Source of the DNA: Tepidisphaera sp.
GTDB taxonomy: Bacteria; Planctomycetota; Phycisphaerae; Phycisphaerales; UBA1924
Reading direction: 5' to 3'
NCBI GenBank assembly: GCA_016124375.1
Contig: WGNV01000010.1
Span: 1-64,000 of the forward strand
Length of the DNA: 64,000 bases
The position numbers were made by a program, and so were the translations under genes. The notes beneath the pieces were generated by a model, which was not told the DNA's origin, searched no databases, and was given only the letters and a program-made list of their open reading frames with translations. Positions 58,099-64,000 of this stretch are shown here, piece by piece. Positions within the stretch are counted from its first letter, which is position 1; every line of letters begins with the position of its first letter.

Positions 58099-60675
58099 GT
58101 GCTGTATGTGCGTCTAGGTCACACCGCTCGCGTCGCTGCCACGCTGTTAGCCGCGATCGTCCTCACCGCCTCTCACGCTCCAGCCCAGCCCTGCGGCCTT
58201 TCGCCAGACTTCGCGCCCGGCCTCACGCTGCCAAGCCTTTCCGCCTCGTCCCTCCCCATCAAGTCCCTGGTCGTTCACGATGACGGCCGCGGCCCCGCGA
58301 TGTACATCGCTGGCACGCCGGGCTTTTCGTACGGCTACTTCGCGTCCCCCGACGTTCAGTCCTGCGTCGGCCGCCTCCGAGCCGGCCGCTTCGAACGCGT
58401 GGGCTACTCCACGCTTGGCCAGGCCCAGGCCGCCATCAGCGCCGATCTGGGCGCCAATCTTCCCGGTGGCCCACGTCTCTTCGTCGGCGGCAACTCGTTC
58501 CGAGCCATCAACGCCGACGGCACCTCCGCTGCCCCCATCGCCATGTGGGATGGTGCCAAGTGGCAACCGCTGCCCTTCGCCCCCGCCCAAATGCTCGTTC
58601 AAAGCCTCATCGCCTTTGACGACGGACAGGGCGGCGGCACCCAACTCTACATCGCCGGTAACACCAACATCTCGGGCACCCCCGCCCTCGTCGTTCGCTG
58701 GAACGGCTCCGTTTGGCAGCCCCTTCCTCTGCCCGCCCCGGGCGGCTCCAACTCGCTCGGCTCCGATTTCGCCATCTTCGACGATGGCTCCGGCCCCGCG
58801 CTCTACCTCGCGGGTTCCTTCTCGCCTAGCCAGACCGCCGCGGGCGGCCTCGCTAAGTGGACCGGCCAAGCCTGGACCCTCATCCCCGGCCCCGCCGCTG
58901 GCGCTTCCCTTACCAGCGTCAAGGGTTTCTCCGGCCCCCAAGGTCCCGCCCTCTACGTGGGCGGCTCCTTCTCCCTTCCGGGCGGCGCCAGCCAGGGCGT
59001 CGCCCGGCTCAACCCCGATGGCTCCTGGAGCGGCTTGGGCGTGCCCACCACCCACGGCGATTCCCAGACCGTCCGTTTGTCCGTCCTTCAGGAGCCCGCC
59101 GGCCCCGCACTCTACATCGGGGGCGTCTACCTCTCCGGCAGCGCCACCTCGGGCGGCTACATCCGTTACGACGGCGCCACCGCCTCCACTCCCACACGCA
59201 CCTACGCCAGTTTCAACGGCTCCATGGGCGTCGGACTTGGCGCCACAGGCCCCGCCGCCCTCTTCGACTCGGGTTCCGGACCTGAAGTCTGGATCGGCGG
59301 CAACTTCGCCGCGTTCTCCCAGGCCAACACCCCAACTCCCCTCGCCTCGCCCTCCAGATCCCTCCTTCGCGTCCCCCTGGCCGCCAACCCCGCGTTCATC
59401 GCGCTCGAAGCCGGGCGAGGCGTCAACCTCTACAACGCCGGCACCGCCGTTCGGACCTCCATGCTCCCCCTGCGTGTGGCCGGACGCGATCAACTCGGGT
59501 TCTTCGGCCCCGTCTTTGGCGCGGGCGGCTCCGCCGGTCGGGCCTACGCCCTCTTCGACGGCTCCGCCTGGTCCACCTCAAGCCTTCAGCCATTCTTCCG
59601 TTTCACCGCCGGCATCGAATCCCGCGACGCCGGCCTCCCGGGAGTCCTGCTCCTGGCCGCCACCAACGGCCCGGTCGGCTACTACCCCGCCGGCAGTTCT
59701 CAGTTCACAAGCTACGGCGCCGGCATCAACAACTTCGTCGACGCCCGCAACATGCTCTACTTCGACGACGGCAACACCGGCGGCCCAATCCTGTTCGTTC
59801 AAGACGCCAACTCCGTCAAGCGACTCTTCAACGGCCAATGGCAATCCGTCTACTCGGGACTGATTACCTCCATGATCGCCGCAGATTTCGGCCAGGGCCC
59901 CCGCCTGCTCATCTCCGGCAACGTCAACTCCGGCACCCCGGGCGTGGCGATGTGGAACGGCGCGAGCTTTCAGCCCGTCGGTTCCGCGGCCAGCTTCCCC
60001 GGCCCCATCACGGCCATCGCTGTCCACGACGATGGCCAGGGCCCCGAGCTCTACGTCGGCTTCGAGGGCACCGCCAGCCTGGGCACCATGGGCCCGGCCA
60101 GTCGTATCGCGCGACTGCGAAACAACACCTGGCAGCCCCTGGGCCTTGGTCTCATCGGCTCGACCAACGTGCGGCTCACCATGGCCTCCTTCGACGACGG
60201 TTCCGGCCCAGCGCTCTACGTCGCGGGCGACTTTTCCCGCGCCGGCCCTTCGCCCTCCAAAGGCTTCGCCCGCTGGCGAGCCGGCGCGTGGGAGCCGGTG
60301 CTTGACATCAACCCTCGCACCCTCACCGGCACGCCCCTGCTGGAACTTTCCCTCGCCGTGCTGGGCGACAGCCTCTATCTGCACGGCTTCCTGGCCGACT
60401 CAGGCTTGAGCCTGCCCGGCACGCAAATCATCAACGACGCAAACGTGGTTGTCGGCGAAAACCTCATCGCCATCCGCCGCTGCCCGCCCGCGTGCTTCCC
60501 GGATCTCAACCGCGACGGCGCGGTGGATCAGGGTGATGTGGACTACCTGATCAACGCCGTCTCCGGCGGCGACAACCCTGCCGGCGCCAACCTTGATCTC
60601 AACAGCGACGACGTTGTCGATCAAGCCGACGTCGATGTCCTTGTCAACGTCGTCGCCGGTGCCCCGTGCCAGTAG
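58099..60675 (+). CDS. large secreted repeat protein with dockerin-type domain (tandem array member 2)
   Basis: GTG start with AGGAGG six bases upstream. 858 residues; signal peptide ends near HAPAQ, then PCGLSPDFAPGL. Around 11 repeats centred on FDDGSGPALYLAG / ARWRAGAWEPV. The second dockerin loop is LDLNSDDVVDQAD, with Asp in place of the usual loop Gly. Both tail DNA and an internal block (58738-58893) are nearly identical to the next gene. Very regular C-ending codon use. The neighbouring copies have the same direction, each with its own ribosome site. Confidence 0.87.
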   Translation: MLYVRLGHTARVAATLLAAIVLTASHAPAQPCGLSPDFAPGLTLPSLSASSLPIKSLVVHDDGRGPAMYIAGTPGFSYGYFASPDVQSCVGRLRAGRFERVGYSTLGQAQAAISADLGANLPGGPRLFVGGNSFRAINADGTSAAPIAMWDGAKWQPLPFAPAQMLVQSLIAFDDGQGGGTQLYIAGNTNISGTPALVVRWNGSVWQPLPLPAPGGSNSLGSDFAIFDDGSGPALYLAGSFSPSQTAAGGLAKWTGQAWTLIPGPAAGASLTSVKGFSGPQGPALYVGGSFSLPGGASQGVARLNPDGSWSGLGVPTTHGDSQTVRLSVLQEPAGPALYIGGVYLSGSATSGGYIRYDGATASTPTRTYASFNGSMGVGLGATGPAALFDSGSGPEVWIGGNFAAFSQANTPTPLASPSRSLLRVPLAANPAFIALEAGRGVNLYNAGTAVRTSMLPLRVAGRDQLGFFGPVFGAGGSAGRAYALFDGSAWSTSSLQPFFRFTAGIESRDAGLPGVLLLAATNGPVGYYPAGSSQFTSYGAGINNFVDARNMLYFDDGNTGGPILFVQDANSVKRLFNGQWQSVYSGLITSMIAADFGQGPRLLISGNVNSGTPGVAMWNGASFQPVGSAASFPGPITAIAVHDDGQGPELYVGFEGTASLGTMGPASRIARLRNNTWQPLGLGLIGSTNVRLTMASFDDGSGPALYVAGDFSRAGPSPSKGFARWRAGAWEPVLDINPRTLTGTPLLELSLAVLGDSLYLHGFLADSGLSLPGTQIINDANVVVGENLIAIRRCPPACFPDLNRDGAVDQGDVDYLINAVSGGDNPAGANLDLNSDDVVDQADVDVLVNVVAGAPCQ

Positions 60676-60748
60676 AGCGTGCCGGTCGTCACCTTGACAA
60701 AGCACCGAGCCGGACCCTCTTCGTGAAATTCCCCTTCAATGACCGTCC

Positions 60749-60816
60749 TTGCGCGCGCATTTCGCGCGATGCGAGAGATTAACGCACACTTTCCTCACCG
60801 CACCGGTATATTCCAG
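60749..60816 (+). promoter_or_regulatory. conserved upstream element of the tandem array (copy 2)
   Basis: Aligns over its whole length with 57972-58040, keeping the GCGCGC/TTTCGCGCGATGCG dyad, ACGCACAC and GGTATATT; the palindromic 3' end is degraded to CCGGTATATTCCAG. Confidence 0.6.
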
Positions 60817-60875
60817 AAGCAGCTTCTTTGTTTGCGGGGTTCCGTCCAGTTCCTGTTGCATTGCGGAGGCGTCTC

Positions 60876-63434
60876 ATGCTCCAAGCGCGGCCATATCACA
60901 CCCTTCGCGGCCTAGTCTCGCTCCTGGCCACCCTCGCGATCGGGCTCACCGCCTCTCGCACCCCTGCCCAGCCCTGCGGCCTGTCCTCAGACTTCGCTCC
61001 GGGCTTCAGCCGCTTCATTAACCCTACTCAAACCACCGTCAATGCCTTCGCCGTTCACGACGACGGATCCGGCCCCGCCCTTTACGCCGGAGGCCGAGTG
61101 CTTCTCGGCGCGCACCTCCCAGAGATCGGCGGAGAGTCCCTCATGCGTCTTCATGAGCGTCGTTGGCAGACCGTTGGCTACGCCACCGGGGGCGCGGCCA
61201 ACGCCCTGCTCTCGGCCGACCTGGGTCCAAACCTTCCCGGCGGGCCGCGCCTCTTCGCCTCCGGCCCGGGCTTCTTCGCCCGCAACTCCGCAGGGACCGC
61301 GATCAACGGCCTCGCCATGTGGAACGGCACCGCCTGGCAATCCGTCGGCGGCCTCTCCTATGTCGCCAACGCCCTCGCCGTCTTTGACGATGGCCAGGGC
61401 GCCGGCCCGCAGCTCTACATCGCGGGCAATTACTTCTTGAACGGAACCGCGGCCCTGGTCCTCCGCTGGAACGGCTCCACCTGGCAGGCTCTGCCCCAGC
61501 CCGCGCCGGGCGGCTCCAACTCGCTCGGCTCCGATTTCGCCATCTTCGATGACGGCTCCGGACCAGCCCTCTACCTCGCTGGCACCTTCTCGCCCAGCCA
61601 GACCGCCGCCGGCGGCCTTGCCAAGTGGACCGGCCAAGCCTGGTCCCTCATCCCCGGCCCGCAGATCGGCGCCTCCCTCACGTCCGTCGTCGGCTTCAAT
61701 GGCCAACTCTGCGTCGGCGGCACCTTCTCACTTTCGACCGGCATCGAAAAAGGCGTTGCCATCCGCAACCCCGATGGCTCCTGGCGGGGACTGGGCGTCC
61801 GCACCCTCAACTATGGCTATCCCGTCACGCTCAGCACGGTTCAGGAGCCCTCGGGCCAAGCCCTCTACATCGGTGGGCTCTTTCTCCCCACCGACTCCGG
61901 CCCGTCGTACTCCGATGGTGGCTTCATCCGCTACGACGGCGCGAGCTTGTCCACACCTATCCGCACTTACAGCGGCTTCTCCAGTCAGGGTTCAATTACC
62001 AGCCCGGGCGTCACCACCCAAGCCGTGCTCTTCGATGCCGGCCGCGGACCGGAGGTCTTCGTCGGAGGCCGAATTTCCGCATTCAGCGTCGCCTCTACGA
62101 CGCAGCCGGTCCTCTCCGTTCCGACACAAGGCTACGTGCGCATCCCCCAAGCCGGCCCCAACGCGGGCCGCGTGCTGGAGGGGGGCGAAGGCCTCGGCTT
62201 CTCACCGGCGTATTTCTCCGGACCCCCACGCCTCGGCATGCGGAAAGTCTTCTTTGCTGGCCGCGAGCAACTGGCGTTCACTGGCAACGTCTTCTCGGGT
62301 GGCGGCATCCCCAGTGGTTCCTATGCCCTCTTCGATGGACAGACCTGGACCGTGAATCCGCAGTACCAGTACTCTTCGTTCCTGGACATCCTCCCAGTCA
62401 ACGACGCTGGCAACGAGCGACTGCTCGTCGCCACCTTCTCCGAACACCTCGGCTTTGTCGTCCCCGGCTCGCCACATGTCGCGCCGTACTCCACCAACGC
62501 CCCGGGCTTTACCGGGGCTGTCACGATGCTCTTCTTCGACGACGGCAACACCAACGGGCCGGTGCTGTACATTCTTGATCAAAGCCGTCTCATCCGCCGG
62601 GTGAATGGCCAATGGCAGACCCTGCTCTCCACGGGGCAGCCCGGCGCTCTGCTGGTTGCCGATCTTGGCGCCGGCCCGCAACTGTTTCTTGCAGGCCTGG
62701 TCAACGGCATTCCCGGCGTCGGCGTCTGGAACGGCTCCAGCTTCGAACTTCTCGACTCTCAAACGTTCCCCAGTGCGCCCACATCACTCGCCCTGCACGA
62801 CGACGGCTCCGGCCCCGCCATCTATGCCGGGTTCAACGGCATCCTGCGCCTTAGCTCCGGGGCCGCGACCGGACGCGTCGCCAAGTTCGATGGCACGCAC
62901 TGGTCCGCGCTTGGCCACGGGCTTACGAACGGGTCGGTTCGCCTCGCCATGCAGTCTTTCGACGACGGCTCCGGCCCCGCCCTCTACGTTGCGGGCGACT
63001 TCCTCACCGCGGGCGACCGCCCCTCGCGCGGGTTTGCCCGCTGGCACGCCAATCAATGGGAGCCCGTGCTCGACATAAACCCCCAGTCCACCGCCCTCGA
63101 GCTTTCCCTCGCCACGCTGGGCGACTCGCTCTACCTCGCGGGCTACCTCGCCGATAGCGGTCTCCGCCTACCCGGGGCATCCATGGACACCGCCAGCAAC
63201 ATCATTACCGCGGGCAATCTTCTCGCCATCCGCCGCTGCCCGCCCGCGTGCTTCCCGGATCTCAACCGCGACGGCGCGGTGGATCAGGGTGATGTGGACT
63301 ACCTGATCAACGCCGTCTCCGGCGGCGACAACCCCACCGGCGCCAACCTTGATCTCAACAGCGACGACGTTGTCGATCAAGCCGACGTCGATGTCCTTGT
63401 CAACGTCGTCGCTGGGGCGCCGTGCGGCAACTAA
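60876..63434 (+). CDS. large secreted repeat protein with dockerin-type domain (tandem array member 3)
   Basis: GGAGG six bases before this ATG (MLQARPYHTLRG); an upstream in-frame start is not supported. 852 residues, signal peptide ending near RTPAQ, then PCGLSSDFAPGF. Repeats as in member 2 (VHDDGSGPALYAGG, FDDGQGAGPQLYIAG, LHDDGSGPAIYAG, FDDGSGPALYVAGDF). The tail ends GAPCGN. Alternates with member 2 between high and low DNA similarity, a mosaic pattern. Probable surface or extracellular role. Confidence 0.87.
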   Translation: MLQARPYHTLRGLVSLLATLAIGLTASRTPAQPCGLSSDFAPGFSRFINPTQTTVNAFAVHDDGSGPALYAGGRVLLGAHLPEIGGESLMRLHERRWQTVGYATGGAANALLSADLGPNLPGGPRLFASGPGFFARNSAGTAINGLAMWNGTAWQSVGGLSYVANALAVFDDGQGAGPQLYIAGNYFLNGTAALVLRWNGSTWQALPQPAPGGSNSLGSDFAIFDDGSGPALYLAGTFSPSQTAAGGLAKWTGQAWSLIPGPQIGASLTSVVGFNGQLCVGGTFSLSTGIEKGVAIRNPDGSWRGLGVRTLNYGYPVTLSTVQEPSGQALYIGGLFLPTDSGPSYSDGGFIRYDGASLSTPIRTYSGFSSQGSITSPGVTTQAVLFDAGRGPEVFVGGRISAFSVASTTQPVLSVPTQGYVRIPQAGPNAGRVLEGGEGLGFSPAYFSGPPRLGMRKVFFAGREQLAFTGNVFSGGGIPSGSYALFDGQTWTVNPQYQYSSFLDILPVNDAGNERLLVATFSEHLGFVVPGSPHVAPYSTNAPGFTGAVTMLFFDDGNTNGPVLYILDQSRLIRRVNGQWQTLLSTGQPGALLVADLGAGPQLFLAGLVNGIPGVGVWNGSSFELLDSQTFPSAPTSLALHDDGSGPAIYAGFNGILRLSSGAATGRVAKFDGTHWSALGHGLTNGSVRLAMQSFDDGSGPALYVAGDFLTAGDRPSRGFARWHANQWEPVLDINPQSTALELSLATLGDSLYLAGYLADSGLRLPGASMDTASNIITAGNLLAIRRCPPACFPDLNRDGAVDQGDVDYLINAVSGGDNPTGANLDLNSDDVVDQADVDVLVNVVAGAPCGN

Positions 63435-63682
63435 TTCCGCAACCTTTCAGCGCGCCAATCGGTACACCCATCATTCGATCGTGCGTTTTCCGGCTCCTGA
63501 ACGTGCAACTCCGGTTACCCCCGCGCTGCAGGAATGCCCTGTGCTCGCTACGAGTCGCGCAGACAAGCGATCGCTTTTCCGCAGTCACCCACTCCAGTCC
63601 AGCCGAGGACGAACGGGGCGAGCAAGGTCAGGTCTTGGGATGTCGCCCCTCGGAACACCGCGAAAGCTCTAGGAATCAGCGT

Positions 63683-64000
63683 ATGAGCAATCAGTTCCGA
63701 GGTGTGTCAACTTGCGTGTTCATCGCCATATCGGCGGCCATCAGTCCGCTCGCACCGGCGCAGCCCTGCGGGCTTCGAGCCGACTTCGGCCCCGGGGTGA
63801 CCGGGCTCCCCCCCAACTACGTACCTTCTCCTCCGACGATCAATAGCCTTGCCGTTCACGACGACGGCAGCGGTCCGGCCTTGTATCTCTGCGGCTACGC
63901 GTTTTCCTTCGGCCAGGCCGACCCCGCGGGCGTTTCTCATTCGGTCGGACGAATTCGCGGCATGACGGCCGAAAGCGTCGGGTACCGAACCGATGGCGTC
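63683..64000 (+). CDS. tandem array member 4, N-terminal part (cut by window end)
   Basis: AGGA eight bases before the ATG. The frame stays open to the window edge (106 codons). Signal peptide (MSNQFRGVSTCVFIAISAAI, ending near LAPAQ) is followed by PCGLRADFGPGVTGL and the first repeat INSLAVHDDGSGPALYLCG, so it belongs to the same family. The conserved upstream element of members 2 and 3 is not seen before it. A dockerin tail is expected beyond the window but not observed. Confidence 0.85.
   Translation, partial: MSNQFRGVSTCVFIAISAAISPLAPAQPCGLRADFGPGVTGLPPNYVPSPPTINSLAVHDDGSGPALYLCGYAFSFGQADPAGVSHSVGRIRGMTAESVGYRTDGV

Overview
The window is GC-rich throughout and almost fully coding. Several features point to a planctomycete of the class Phycisphaerae. 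Ten complete genes and one truncated gene encode secreted proteins, and all ten complete ones end in the same Cys-bounded duplicated dockerin-like calcium-loop domain. One protein ends in a PEP-CTERM-like tail of the VPAPG type. Two pseudopilins carry the AFTLIE(L/V)LVVIAII signature, and there is a REP-associated transposase of the TTYGTWLPGDPRGF type. The lineage call is inference from these family traits; no rRNA gene is present to confirm it.

Layout. 1-1116 holds a tRNA-like T-arm fragment, an excisionase-like HTH gene and a glycine-rich RRM RNA-binding protein. 1177-14852 is a secretome block, almost all on the minus strand: a HAF-like repeat protein, an Ig-domain protein and three dockerin-tagged zinc metallopeptidases of different families (M1, M36, reprolysin-like) in a row, then the PEP-CTERM-like protein. 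A winged-helix regulator sits inside the block with a clean inverted repeat in its divergent promoter region. 14995-31882 is mostly housekeeping: an APC permease fused to a USP domain, ElbB, an acyl-CoA carboxylase beta subunit, a cyclophilin, an M16 peptidase, a UDP-GlcNAc 2-epimerase, an HDOD protein, a LbH acyltransferase, SurE, a zinc-ribbon protein, a class V aminotransferase and TrmB. It is peppered with palindromic repeats and contains the RAYT transposase. 32000-38925 has two more dockerin proteins and two pseudopilins. 39111-54854 is metabolic and housekeeping: a GH1 glucosidase, a secreted six-hairpin glycosidase-like protein, TrpE, a LOG-family protein, a lipoprotein, PlsY, a SpoIIE-type phosphatase, a secreted TPR-like protein and MetG. 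55327-64000 is a tandem array of four related large secreted repeat proteins, the last cut off by the window edge.

How it fits together. The dockerin genes share the C-terminal tag but differ completely in cargo (peptidases, propeller-like repeats, Ig domains), as expected of a common docking or surface-sorting system. No cohesin partner is visible here. At DNA level the tag-coding segment is nearly identical between neighbouring genes whose cargo regions differ. In two genes base composition changes sharply at the cargo/tag boundary. Both point to module shuffling or gene conversion.

A second theme is mobile palindromic DNA. At least five hairpin-repeat families are present. One flanks and is probably mobilised by the RAYT at 20391-20936. 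Another type has been inserted inside protein-coding genes (the carboxylase beta subunit and trmB).
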